Below are positions 7,753 through 15,458 of a stretch of 38,170 nucleotides of DNA, piece after piece (position 1 is the stretch's first letter; each line of letters opens with the position of its first letter). Source of the stretch: Oscillospiraceae bacterium (lineage in GTDB: Bacteria; Bacillota; Clostridia; Oscillospirales; Ruminococcaceae); contig JAQYLI010000018.1 of assembly GCA_028720105.1 (NCBI GenBank), positions 1 through 38,170 of the forward strand, written 5' to 3'. Under the pieces are notes generated by a model. It did no database searches. It had not been told where the DNA came from and worked only from the letters and a program-made list of their open reading frames with translations. A program made the translations under genes and the position numbers.

Positions 7753-8766
7753 ATGGATAAGGCAAATATAATGGTTCTCGGCTCAGGCGGCTTCGGACTC
7801 AGCCTTGCGGTAATGCTGAACGGTATGGGACACGACGTTACCGTATGGTCAAAATTCCGCACCGAGCTTGACGATATCAGACGGGACGGAGAAAACAAGG
7901 CAAAGCTTCCAGGCGTAAAAATAAGCGAAAAAATAAGACTCACCGACGATATTTCCGAAGCAAAGGGCAAGGACCTTATTATTTTCGGAATACCCGTAAA
8001 TTTCGTTCGCTCTGTGGCAAAGGAGGTCGCACCCTATATCGACGAAAAAACCGTCCTTGTGAATACGGGAAAGGGACTTGAGGGCGGCTCACTCAAATTC
8101 ATTAGCCAGGTAATTTTCGAGGAAACGGGCAAGAAGATAGTAGTCCTCACAGGACCCTCTCACGCCGAGGAAGTGGCAATCGGAATGCCCACCACCGTAA
8201 TAGCCGCATCCGAAATACCCTCACAGGCGGAATATGTCCAGAGCGTAATGTCAAACAGCACCCTGAGAATTTACAACAATGACGATGTTATCGGCTGCGA
8301 GATCGGCGGAGCGCTTAAAAATGTCATAGCCCTCTGCGCAGGAATATGCGATGGAATGGGCTTCGGGGATAATACAAAGGCAGCCCTTATGACCCGTGGA
8401 ATATGGGAGATATCCCGTCTTGGAATGGCTCTGGGCGGCAAGCAGGAGACCTTTGCGGGACTTTCGGGGGTAGGCGATCTTATCGTTACCTGTACCAGTA
8501 TGCACAGCCGCAACAGGCGTGCGGGAATACTTATCGGGCAGGGCGTTTCCCCCGATGAAGCAGTAAAGCAGGTGGGAACCGTGGAAGGCTATTTCTGCAC
8601 CAAAGCAGCATATGAGCTGTCGAGAAAATGCGGGATATGCCTGCCCATAACCGAAAAGTGCTACAACGTGCTTTATAACGGAGCAAGCCCAAGAGACGCA
8701 ATACGTGAGCTTATGGGCAGACCCAAGCGCCACGAAAGCGAAATATCCCTTTACGATTTAAAATAA
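7753..8766 (+). CDS. gpsA: Glycerol-3-phosphate dehydrogenase [NAD(P)+]
   Basis: GpsA reduces dihydroxyacetone phosphate to sn-glycerol 3-phosphate for phospholipid synthesis. The 337-residue protein begins with a Rossmann NAD(P) motif GSGGFG at residues 10-15, and has the catalytic-lysine helix in GGALKNVIALCAGICDG and the family stretch GLSGVGDLIVTCTS. Length fits the family (about 330-340). The start at 7753 is chosen by ribosome-site spacing. It ends the operon with an intrinsic terminator, and a candidate antisense promoter points into its 3' end. Confidence 0.96.
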   Translation: MDKANIMVLGSGGFGLSLAVMLNGMGHDVTVWSKFRTELDDIRRDGENKAKLPGVKISEKIRLTDDISEAKGKDLIIFGIPVNFVRSVAKEVAPYIDEKTVLVNTGKGLEGGSLKFISQVIFEETGKKIVVLTGPSHAEEVAIGMPTTVIAASEIPSQAEYVQSVMSNSTLRIYNNDDVIGCEIGGALKNVIALCAGICDGMGFGDNTKAALMTRGIWEISRLGMALGGKQETFAGLSGVGDLIVTCTSMHSRNRRAGILIGQGVSPDEAVKQVGTVEGYFCTKAAYELSRKCGICLPITEKCYNVLYNGASPRDAIRELMGRPKRHESEISLYDLK

Positions 8767-8775
8767 ATCTGTTTG

Positions 8776-8808
8776 AAAGCCGCTAAAATTTGCAAGCGGC
8801 TTTGTTAT
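8776..8808 (+). terminator. Intrinsic terminator after gpsA
   Basis: AAAGCCGCT (8776-8784) pairs perfectly with AGCGGCTTT (8795-8803), with a 10-base loop. The downstream T content is modest because the Ts are partly in the stem. Confidence 0.75.
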
Positions 8809-8810
8809 AT

Positions 8811-8839
8811 ATTATAGCACATCTGTACCAATTCGTCAA
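8811..8839 (-). promoter_or_regulatory. Sigma-A-like promoter on the minus strand, antisense to gpsA
   Basis: Read on the minus strand, TTGACG (8839-8834), a 17-base spacer and TATAAT (8816-8811) with TGC just before the -10 form a near-consensus extended -10 promoter. Transcription would start near 8804, at the gpsA terminator stem, and run antisense into gpsA. No minus-strand gene lies downstream. Confidence 0.55.
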
Positions 8840-8931
8840 TACCAAAGAGAACAAAAGTCTCAAATCGCTCAAATTTCGTACAAATAACCAAAATCCACCA
8901 AAAAAAGTTATAAAATCAGCACAATAGTGCC

Positions 8932-8980
8932 AAGCGTATCGTTCACCCCTTTAATCGGTGAGCGATACGCTTATTTTTTA
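8932..8980 (+). terminator. Strong terminator-like hairpin before spoIIIAA
   Basis: A 16-bp stem (8932-8947 with 8957-8972, one G-U pair) is followed by ATTTTTTAT. It lies about 70 bases before the spoIIIAA start and 130 bases after the gpsA terminator. It may insulate the sporulation operon from read-through, or act as an attenuator in a leader. The stretch 8809-8931 holds no gene that I can see. Confidence 0.75.
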
Positions 8981-9044
8981 TCTCAAGCATAAAACTCACC
9001 ACAGCCGAATAGAATGTACAAATAACAGAAAGAAGGCAGTAAAA

Positions 9045-9968
9045 ATGACGGCAGTTTCAAATGTTCTCAGATATTTCAGTCCCCGCGTCTCAAAAGCCCT
9101 CACCGAAGTAAGAGGAAACATCAACGAGATAAGGCTCCGCTCGGGGGCACCCCTCTGCGTAACCTTACCCGACCAATACATCTATCTCACGGAAAGCGGC
9201 GCATATACGACCTCGGCGGACAAAGCTCTCCGAGTGACATCGGAGGACATCAGGCACACCTTCGAAGCAGTCTGCCGCTATTCGGTGCATAGCTGCCAGA
9301 GCCAGATAAATACCGGCTTTGTCACCGTTTCGGGAGGTCACAGAGCAGGTCTATGCGGTACGGCGGTCTATTCTCCCTCGGGAAAAATAGAAAACCTCAA
9401 ATACATAAACGGCATAAACTTCCGCATAGCGGGAGAGGTGTTCGGGGCGGCTGACGAGATAGCCCACAGCATTATGCGAAGCGGACTAAAAAGCGTCCTC
9501 ATATTCGGTGCACCCTGCTCGGGCAAGACCACCATACTCAGAGACCTCTGCCGTCAGGTGGGGGACAAGTACCCCGTCTCCCTTGTGGACGAGCGTTTCG
9601 AGATAGCCTCCGTCAGCGGCGGAAATGCGAATAATCACGTGGGAGCAAATACCGATGTTTTCAGCGGCTTTTTCAAAACAGACGGTATCTTGACAGCTAT
9701 ACGTGTAATGTCCCCGAGAATGATAGTCTGCGACGAGATAGGCTCGGACGATGATATCTCAGCCCTGAGACAGGCGTGGATAAGCGGAGTAAAAATAGCC
9801 GCATCAATGCACAGCGGCAGCGTGAGAGAGCTTACAGACAGCAGTGTCTATCCTCTCATTGCCTGCAAAGCCTTTGACTTCGCCGCCTTGATTGAGGACA
9901 GGCATATAAAACGGATATACAAGTCCGAGGAGCTTATAAAGCTTAAAGAAAGGGGGGACGAATTATGA
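9045..9968 (+). CDS. spoIIIAA: Stage III sporulation protein AA, ATPase
   Basis: SpoIIIAA is the cytoplasmic secretion-type ATPase of the SpoIIIA-SpoIIQ channel that links mother cell and forespore after engulfment. The 307-residue protein has a Walker A motif GAPCSGKT at residues 155-162 and a Walker B strand MIVCDEIG near residue 225, as in type II/IV secretion ATPases. The ATG at 9045 is chosen because AGAAGG lies before it; the upstream in-frame GTG at 8958 falls inside the terminator hairpin. In relatives the operon is driven by sigma-E; I could not define a sigma-E promoter with confidence here. Confidence 0.95.
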   Translation: MTAVSNVLRYFSPRVSKALTEVRGNINEIRLRSGAPLCVTLPDQYIYLTESGAYTTSADKALRVTSEDIRHTFEAVCRYSVHSCQSQINTGFVTVSGGHRAGLCGTAVYSPSGKIENLKYINGINFRIAGEVFGAADEIAHSIMRSGLKSVLIFGAPCSGKTTILRDLCRQVGDKYPVSLVDERFEIASVSGGNANNHVGANTDVFSGFFKTDGILTAIRVMSPRMIVCDEIGSDDDISALRQAWISGVKIAASMHSGSVRELTDSSVYPLIACKAFDFAALIEDRHIKRIYKSEELIKLKERGDEL

Positions 9969-10486
9969 TAAAGCTCATAGGAACGGCGCTTCTGCTCATA
10001 ACCTCGATAATGACAGGCTCTCTTGCGGCAGAGGGACTGAAAGCGAGGGTCAGCGCATTAAAGCAGGTGCGGATAATGCTTGAGTCTCTCAGACTTATGA
10101 TACGCTACGAAGCCCTTGAAGTCTCCGAAATAGTCCGCCGTCTGTCCGAGGACAGGGAACTGTCGGGGCTTAAATTTATCTCCCCATTAAAAAAATATTC
10201 CGATGAATGCTTTGAAAAGGGACTTGCCACCTTTGACGAGATATGGGAAAGGGCATTATCCGAAAATACAGGTGATCTCCCCAACGAGGGCGTTTCCGTA
10301 TTATCAAGGACAGGAAAGATACTCGGCTCCTGCGACTGCGACGGTCAGCTTTCAGCCCTCTCCATACTCTGCGAGGAAACGGACAGGCTCATTGCCGAAG
10401 CAAAGGAGCAGTATCTTGCCAAAGGAAAGCTGTACAGAGCGCTTGGAGCGGTGGCAGGCGCATTTATTGCGGTGATAGCTGTTTAA
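9965..10486 (+). CDS. spoIIIAB: Stage III sporulation protein AB
   Basis: This 173-residue protein has one membrane segment at each end (about residues 3-20 and 155-172) with a helical middle region, the usual SpoIIIAB layout resembling GspF-type secretion proteins. It shows the family's VRIMLESLRLMIRYEA-like start. The gene overlaps spoIIIAA by four bases (ATGA), which indicates translational coupling. It is part of the SpoIIIA channel in the mother-cell membrane. Confidence 0.92.
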   Translation: MIKLIGTALLLITSIMTGSLAAEGLKARVSALKQVRIMLESLRLMIRYEALEVSEIVRRLSEDRELSGLKFISPLKKYSDECFEKGLATFDEIWERALSENTGDLPNEGVSVLSRTGKILGSCDCDGQLSALSILCEETDRLIAEAKEQYLAKGKLYRALGAVAGAFIAVIAV

Positions 10487-10508
10487 TGATGAAAGGAACG
10501 GTAAAGCA

Positions 10509-10703
10509 ATGGATATCGAACTTATTTTCAAGGTTGCAGGGGTAGGGATAATCGTAGCGGTGCTGAACATTCTGCTTAAAAAGGCAGAGCGTGACGAGCA
10601 GGCACTTATGACGACCCTTGCAGGGCTTGTGGTGGTGCTTATGCTTATGATAGGCGAGATAGGCGAGCTGTTCGAGACTGTCCGTGAGACCTTCGGTATA
10701 TAG
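10509..10703 (+). CDS. spoIIIAC: Stage III sporulation protein AC
   Basis: The 64-residue protein consists almost wholly of two membrane helices, with the family's FKVAGVGIIVAVLN start and a conserved KKAERDEQA loop between them. Size and position match SpoIIIAC. GAAAGGAA lies before the ATG. It is thought to form a membrane part of the SpoIIIA channel. Confidence 0.93.
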   Translation: MDIELIFKVAGVGIIVAVLNILLKKAERDEQALMTTLAGLVVVLMLMIGEIGELFETVRETFGI

Positions 10704-10705
10704 CT

Positions 10706-11101
10706 ATGACAGGGGATAAGCTTATAATTATCGCAGGGGTGTGCATATTTGCCGCCGTAATGTGCCGGGTGTTTGACAACACCGCAAAGGAGTACGGCGT
10801 GTTAATAAAAACAGCCCTTGCCGCAGTAATAGCCGCAGCTGTTATTGGCAGTCTCGTTCCCGTAATAGAGCGGATAGAGGATATGTACGGCAGGGTATCT
10901 GCCGATGAAGCCTATCTTACCATAATGCTCAAAGGTCTCGGCATATGCTACCTCACTCAGCTTGCCTCCGACATCTGCCGTGACAGCGGCGAGGGCACCC
11001 TTGCGGTGCAGTCGGAAATGGCAGGCAAGACAGCCCTGCTCCTTATCTCACTTCCTCTTTTTGAAAAGACCGTACAGCTTGCGCTGGAACTTATATACTA
11101 A
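10706..11101 (+). CDS. spoIIIAD: Stage III sporulation protein AD
   Basis: The 131-residue protein has four predicted membrane segments. It keeps the family's C-terminal LKGLGICYLTQLASDICRD and the following EMAGKTALLLISLPL. It follows spoIIIAC after two bases, and no separate ribosome site is clear, which suggests coupled translation. It is a membrane component of the SpoIIIA complex. Confidence 0.92.
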   Translation: MTGDKLIIIAGVCIFAAVMCRVFDNTAKEYGVLIKTALAAVIAAAVIGSLVPVIERIEDMYGRVSADEAYLTIMLKGLGICYLTQLASDICRDSGEGTLAVQSEMAGKTALLLISLPLFEKTVQLALELIY

Positions 11102-11112
11102 AGGACACTAAA

Positions 11113-12255
11113 ATGAAAAAGATATTGCTTGCCATAATAACGGCTGTACTAATGCTTATGCTGTTTTCGTTTTCGGTATCCGCCGAAGAAATATCCCTTG
11201 ACGACCTTGCGGAGGAATACGGCATAAACGAAATATCCGAAGCCCTGCCCTATGACGCAGAAAACTTTTTGAGGGATAAGGGCATTTCCCCCGATGACCC
11301 CGACAGCATAACAAAGCTCACTCCCAAGACCGTAATTTCCTATATGTGGGAAAAGCTGAAATACAGCGCCGCCGCTCCCGTAAGGCTTTTCGGGATAGTC
11401 CTGTCGGTCATAATCCTGGGAGCCGCCTCGGGAGCGGCGGCAGACTCTCTGGGAAATAAAGGCAGCATCGGGCTTTACAGGACTATAACCGTAATGATAG
11501 CCATAATCCTTACCGTCCCCTCAATGGAGACCTGCATAAAAAACGCCGCCCAAACCCTTAAAAGCGGCAGCGAGTTTATGCTCTGCTATGTACCCGTGTT
11601 TGCAGGGATATCCGCCGCCGCAGGAAACGCCGCATCGTCGCTCAGCTACAATGCCATAGTCCTGCTTATTGCGGAAATCTCGGTAAATATCGCCTCGGAT
11701 ATGCTTATGCCCGTCATATCCGTCTGTATGGCAATGAATATTATTGACGCCGTAAACCCCACATTCAGCCTGTCATCGGTGACGGGGCTTATGAAAAAGA
11801 TGACCACACTTCTTCTCGGCTTTGGAATGACCGTCTTTACGGGGCTGCTTTCCATTCAGTCCATCGTGGGAGCCTCGGCGGACACTCTCGGCGTAAAAGC
11901 GGCAAAATTCGTGGTATCAAACTTTGTTCCCGTAGTTGGAAGCGCCGTAGCGGACGCATATTCAACAATGCGCTCAGGGCTTGGGCTTCTCAGGGGAGCG
12001 GCAGGAGCCTTCGGTATAATCGCCCTATGCGTTACTCTTCTGCCCCCGGTCCTCGAGACTCTCTGCCTTTATCTTGCAATGACCGCAGGGGAGGCAGCTG
12101 CGGAAATGTTCGGGGTAAAGGAGCTTGGCACATTTTTCAAAGGCACAGCGTCGGTATTATCCCTGACAGCCGCAGTGCTTGCCTGCTTTGGGGTGATGTT
12201 TGTGATATCCACCGTCATACTTATGGCGGCAGGTCTGGGGACTGTAAATGCATAG
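11113..12255 (+). CDS. spoIIIAE: Stage III sporulation protein AE
   Basis: The 380-residue protein has a signal sequence (about 1-25), a short outer-side region and seven or more membrane segments, as in SpoIIIAE. It is the largest membrane subunit of the SpoIIIA channel. AAAGGA before the ATG supports the start. The last codons of this gene overlap the ribosome site of spoIIIAF. The gene is intact with no internal stop. Confidence 0.93.
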   Translation: MKKILLAIITAVLMLMLFSFSVSAEEISLDDLAEEYGINEISEALPYDAENFLRDKGISPDDPDSITKLTPKTVISYMWEKLKYSAAAPVRLFGIVLSVIILGAASGAAADSLGNKGSIGLYRTITVMIAIILTVPSMETCIKNAAQTLKSGSEFMLCYVPVFAGISAAAGNAASSLSYNAIVLLIAEISVNIASDMLMPVISVCMAMNIIDAVNPTFSLSSVTGLMKKMTTLLLGFGMTVFTGLLSIQSIVGASADTLGVKAAKFVVSNFVPVVGSAVADAYSTMRSGLGLLRGAAGAFGIIALCVTLLPPVLETLCLYLAMTAGEAAAEMFGVKELGTFFKGTASVLSLTAAVLACFGVMFVISTVILMAAGLGTVNA

Positions 12256-12268
12256 GAGGGAAAGCTAT

Positions 12269-12754
12269 ATGGATATGCTCTGCTCGGTATCGGCTTCGGC
12301 GTGCATTTTGGGAATAATTTTTTCCGTAATAAACAATATGACCCCCTCGGAAAAATTTTCACGTCAGATGAATATAATTTTTTCCCTTATCCTTATTCTC
12401 GTTATCTTCAGTCCCTTTGCCAAAGGGGATTTTAAGCTTGATATGTCCGACATTTCCGAAAATATCCCCGAGGATTATTCGTATATCTACAATGAGCAAA
12501 CGGGCAGGCTAATAAGCGCAAATATCAGCGATAACCTGGGACAGGCGCTTTCGGAGAAAGGAATATTCCCTTTAAAAATATCTGTAGATATAAATAATTC
12601 CGCCGATAGCAGCATATCTATTATTGGAGCAGAGATCATTCTCGCAGACAGGTCGGACAGTAAAGCGGCGGCAAAAACTGCGGCGGAAGCGCTGGGAGTG
12701 GACAGGTCGCTCATAATTGTAAAAACGGAGGATAAGGACAATGGAACTTCTTGA
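12269..12754 (+). CDS. spoIIIAF: Stage III sporulation protein AF
   Basis: The 161-residue protein has two N-terminal membrane helices (about 3-20 and 32-50) with the PSEKFSRQMNIIFSLILILV segment typical of the family, then a soluble ring-forming type domain. The ATG at 12269 is chosen over an earlier in-frame ATG at 12248, because AGGAGGG lies at 12254-12260 with proper spacing. It overlaps spoIIIAG by 14 bases. Confidence 0.9.
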   Translation: MDMLCSVSASACILGIIFSVINNMTPSEKFSRQMNIIFSLILILVIFSPFAKGDFKLDMSDISENIPEDYSYIYNEQTGRLISANISDNLGQALSEKGIFPLKISVDINNSADSSISIIGAEIILADRSDSKAAAKTAAEALGVDRSLIIVKTEDKDNGTS

Positions 12755-13262
12755 TAAGCTGAAAAATATTTACAGCAGGCTCACAAGCAGCAAAAAAGCA
12801 ATGACCATAGCGGCTTTTCTCGGTATTGCGGGAATGATTATGATATTATTAAGCGGAGGTAAGGAAGATGAAGTACAGAAAGAGAGTGTCCCCGAAACGC
12901 AGGAAGAAAGTGTGTGGACAGACTATTGCCCCCAAACGGAGCGGCGGCTTGAAGAGCTTCTTTCCGCCATAGACGGGGTGGGCGAAGTAAAGGTGATGAT
13001 AACAGTCAGCTCCACCGAGGAGTACATATATGCTCAGTCTGAAAGCGTAAACGGCGACAAAAAAGAAAACGGGTACGTTACAGTCAGAACCGAAAAAGGA
13101 GAGGAGGCGCTTTTAAAGCAGGTCAATACGCCTGTAATAACGGGCGTTGCGGCGGTCTGCGAGGGAGGACGGTCGGACAGAGTGCGTGAGGAGATATACC
13201 GCACCATCACAGCAGTTCTTGACATTCCCCCAAGCAAAATATACGTTACAGCTATGGAATAA
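12741..13262 (+). CDS. spoIIIAG: Stage III sporulation protein AG
   Basis: The 173-residue protein has one membrane segment (about 23-40) and a C-terminal ring-building domain of the YscJ/FliF-like type, with the segment LEELLSAIDGVGEVKVMITV. SpoIIIAG forms a large ring in the space between mother cell and forespore. The family's typical beta-hairpin and C-terminal VSKIYVT-like end (here PPSKIYVTAME) are present. Its start lies within spoIIIAF, and the GGAGG at 12726-12730 serves as ribosome site. Confidence 0.93.
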   Translation: MELLDKLKNIYSRLTSSKKAMTIAAFLGIAGMIMILLSGGKEDEVQKESVPETQEESVWTDYCPQTERRLEELLSAIDGVGEVKVMITVSSTEEYIYAQSESVNGDKKENGYVTVRTEKGEEALLKQVNTPVITGVAAVCEGGRSDRVREEIYRTITAVLDIPPSKIYVTAME

Positions 13263-13288
13263 ATTTTTTTAAAACGGAGGAAAAACTT

Positions 13289-13870
13289 ATGCGCAAACCA
13301 AATCTTATCATCGGAAAAAAGCAGATAATCCTTGCAGGTCTTACCCTTGTTCTCGGAATAGCGGTCTATATGAACTATGTATTTTCCGAGGTGGGCGAGG
13401 AGATCGCCGCTGACGCTGATATTTCATCTGCCGAAAATGCAAGAGTGAATTACGGCGAAGCAGCCTTTGTGAGTTCTGACAGCCCCGAGGAGGTAAAGGA
13501 GGTCTCCGCAGGAGTGGACACGTCCGATTACTTTGCCCAGGCAAGGCTATCGAGAATGACATCGCGTGACGACGCCGTACAGACCCTTTCGGCAATTCTG
13601 GGCGGCGGAGACCTTACGGAGGAGGAAAATGCGGCATACACAATGGAAGCGGTAAATCTCTCTCAGCTTTCAGAGAGCGAAAGCAAGATAGAGTCACTCA
13701 TCAAGGCTCAGGGCTTTGAGGACTGCGTTGTATATCTTGACGGGGAGACAGCAAGCATAGTTGTCCGTTCCGAGGGGCTTGCCGCCGACGAAGCAGCACA
13801 GATAAAAGACATTTTGTTAACAGAGGTGACAATTCCTGCGGAAAATATAAGAATTTTTGAAGTTAAGTAG
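13289..13870 (+). CDS. spoIIIAH: Stage III sporulation protein AH
   Basis: The 193-residue protein has an N-terminal membrane helix (about 13-30, with GKKQIILAGLTLVLG), a variable linker and a C-terminal YscJ/FliF-like domain (about 95-193). In model species SpoIIIAH binds SpoIIQ across the septum to hold the channel together. GGAGG lies before the ATG. It is the last of eight intact genes in the order AA to AH. No intrinsic terminator follows; a strong promoter for nusB does. Confidence 0.92.
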   Translation: MRKPNLIIGKKQIILAGLTLVLGIAVYMNYVFSEVGEEIAADADISSAENARVNYGEAAFVSSDSPEEVKEVSAGVDTSDYFAQARLSRMTSRDDAVQTLSAILGGGDLTEEENAAYTMEAVNLSQLSESESKIESLIKAQGFEDCVVYLDGETASIVVRSEGLAADEAAQIKDILLTEVTIPAENIRIFEVK

Positions 13871-13899
13871 TTGTGTATTTCTCAAAGATGTGATATAAT
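13871..13899 (+). promoter_or_regulatory. Sigma-A promoter of the nusB operon
   Basis: TTGTGT (13871-13876), a 17-base spacer and TATAAT (13894-13899) with TGA before the -10 form an extended -10 promoter that starts right after the spoIIIAH stop. Confidence 0.75.
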
Positions 13900-13918
13900 A
13901 GAAACAGTGAATATATTC

Positions 13919-13998
13919 TTCGCTTTTGCATAGTAAAGTGAAGGGTGTAATAACAAGCCTGTAGAGTACCGAAAAAATTCGGTATTCTCACAGGCTTT
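13919..13998 (+). promoter_or_regulatory. Structured leader of the nusB operon
   Basis: The roughly 145-base leader folds into two hairpins: CTTCGCTTT (13919-13927) with AAAGTGAAG (13935-13943), and AAGCCTGT (13955-13962) with ACAGGCTT (13990-13997) closing an inner TACCGAA/TTCGGTA stem (13967-13973 with 13978-13984). The second stem ends in only three Ts, so it is terminator-like but not a clear terminator. It may control read-through into nusB and its long operon. Confidence 0.5.
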
Positions 13999-14052
13999 AG
14001 AGCGTATATCACATATCATCACATCTGATTACGGGAAAGGATATTTAAAAAT

Positions 14053-14505
14053 ATGGGTAAAGCATTAAAGAGAAGTCATATAAGAGAAGCTGCATTTCTG
14101 CTTATTTTTGAAAAGATGTTCAGGGACGACACCTGCGATGAGATAATCGACTCCGCAAAGGACGCAGACGAGTATGATTTCAACGATGAGGTCTGCCGTA
14201 TCTTCAAGGCAGTTACCGAAAAAGCGGAGGAGCTTGACGGTATCATTTCCGAATACAGCGAAAAGCGTAAGGTAAACAGAATAGGCAAGGTGAGCCTTGC
14301 AGTTTTAAGACTTGCCGTATATGAGTGCCTTTACGAAGAGACCGTTCCCACAAGCGTTGCCATAAGTGAGGCTGTTGTGCTTACGGAAAAGTATGCCTTT
14401 GATACGGACAAGCAGTTTGTTAACGGCATTCTCGGCTCATTCTCACGCAGCGGAAAAATACCCGAAAAGAACATTCCCGAAAAGGCCGGGGGAGACGAGG
14501 AATAA
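14053..14505 (+). CDS. nusB: Transcription antitermination factor NusB
   Basis: NusB binds boxA RNA with NusE (S10) to prevent early stops in rRNA transcription. The 150-residue protein keeps the family's RREA-like start (HIREAAFLLIFEKMF) and the conserved C-terminal helices with LRLAVYECLY, VAISEAVVLTEKY and FVNGILGSF. AAAGGA before the ATG supports the start. The stop overlaps the next start (TAATG). It heads the operon that runs toward recN. The C-terminus is somewhat longer and polar. Confidence 0.95.
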   Translation: MGKALKRSHIREAAFLLIFEKMFRDDTCDEIIDSAKDADEYDFNDEVCRIFKAVTEKAEELDGIISEYSEKRKVNRIGKVSLAVLRLAVYECLYEETVPTSVAISEAVVLTEKYAFDTDKQFVNGILGSFSRSGKIPEKNIPEKAGGDEE

Positions 14506-15458
14506 TGTCGCTTTTTTTAGGGCTTGATACCAGCAACTACACCACCTCGGCGGCGCTTTTTGACAGCGAAAGCAGAAAAATGCTGTCGCAAAAAAAGCTT
14601 CTTTCCGTAAAAAGCGGAGAAGCGGGGCTTCGTCAGAGCGACGCTGTTTTTCAGCATACAAAGCAGCTCCCCGAAATAGTAAAGGGGCTGTTTTCAGGGT
14701 GGGGCGAAAACAGTGGTATCACCGCCGTGGGAGCGTCATTTCGACCGCGAAATATCGAGGGTTCATATATGCCCTGTTTCTTATGCGGAGAAGGACTTGC
14801 GGATAGTATCGGCGCAGTGAGCCGTATTCCCGTTTATAAGACCTCCCACCAGATAGGGCATATCCTTGCCGCTCTGTATTCGGCGGACAGGCTTTCTATG
14901 ATAAATGCGCCCTTCATCGCCTTTCACGTAAGCGGCGGGACCACCGACTGCCTTTACTGCGAGCCTGATGAAAAGGAGCTTATCAAAGTTACAGAGACCG
15001 CTTCTTCACTTGATCTGAAAGCAGGACAGCTTATTGACCGCACAGGGCTTATGATGGGGCTTGATTTTCCCTGCGGAGCCGCCCTTGAAAAAATAGCTGG
15101 GAAGGCGGATAAAAGCATAAAGGCGAGAGCAGTTATGAAAAACGGTTCCTGCTGTCTTTCGGGCTTTGAAAACAAGGCGCAGGCAATGCTCCGAAGCGGC
15201 GAGACCCCCGAAAACACCGCAAGATATATCCTTAACGCAGTTTTTTCCTCGGTGTATGAAATGACCGAATATGCCTATGGGGTGTACGGAAAGCTGCCCG
15301 TTATCTTTGCGGGTGGAGTGATGTCAAACGGATATATCAAGGATTTACTATCCCATAAACTGGAAAATGTCTATTTCTCCGCACCCGAATTTTCCTGCGA
15401 TAATGCAGCAGGCATTGCGCTTTATGCATACTTAACTTATGAAAGGCAGATAAAATGA
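14505..15458 (+). CDS. TsaD/Kae1-like protein (M22 glycoprotease paralogue)
   Basis: The 317-residue protein has the ASKHA-type fold of TsaD, starting with LGLDTSNYTTSAAL and holding the metal-ligand pair H115-x3-H119 in HQIGH (HMEAH in typical TsaD), and the nucleotide-binding FHVSGGTTD and IFAGGVMSNGY motifs. Classic TsaD, with TsaB and TsaE, makes the t6A base of tRNA. This protein is a second, more divergent Clostridial type coded next to nusB and xseA, and the normal tsaD is probably elsewhere. Its own function is not known. It overlaps nusB by one base and xseA by four bases, so it is translated with them. Confidence 0.8.
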   Translation: MSLFLGLDTSNYTTSAALFDSESRKMLSQKKLLSVKSGEAGLRQSDAVFQHTKQLPEIVKGLFSGWGENSGITAVGASFRPRNIEGSYMPCFLCGEGLADSIGAVSRIPVYKTSHQIGHILAALYSADRLSMINAPFIAFHVSGGTTDCLYCEPDEKELIKVTETASSLDLKAGQLIDRTGLMMGLDFPCGAALEKIAGKADKSIKARAVMKNGSCCLSGFENKAQAMLRSGETPENTARYILNAVFSSVYEMTEYAYGVYGKLPVIFAGGVMSNGYIKDLLSHKLENVYFSAPEFSCDNAAGIALYAYLTYERQIK

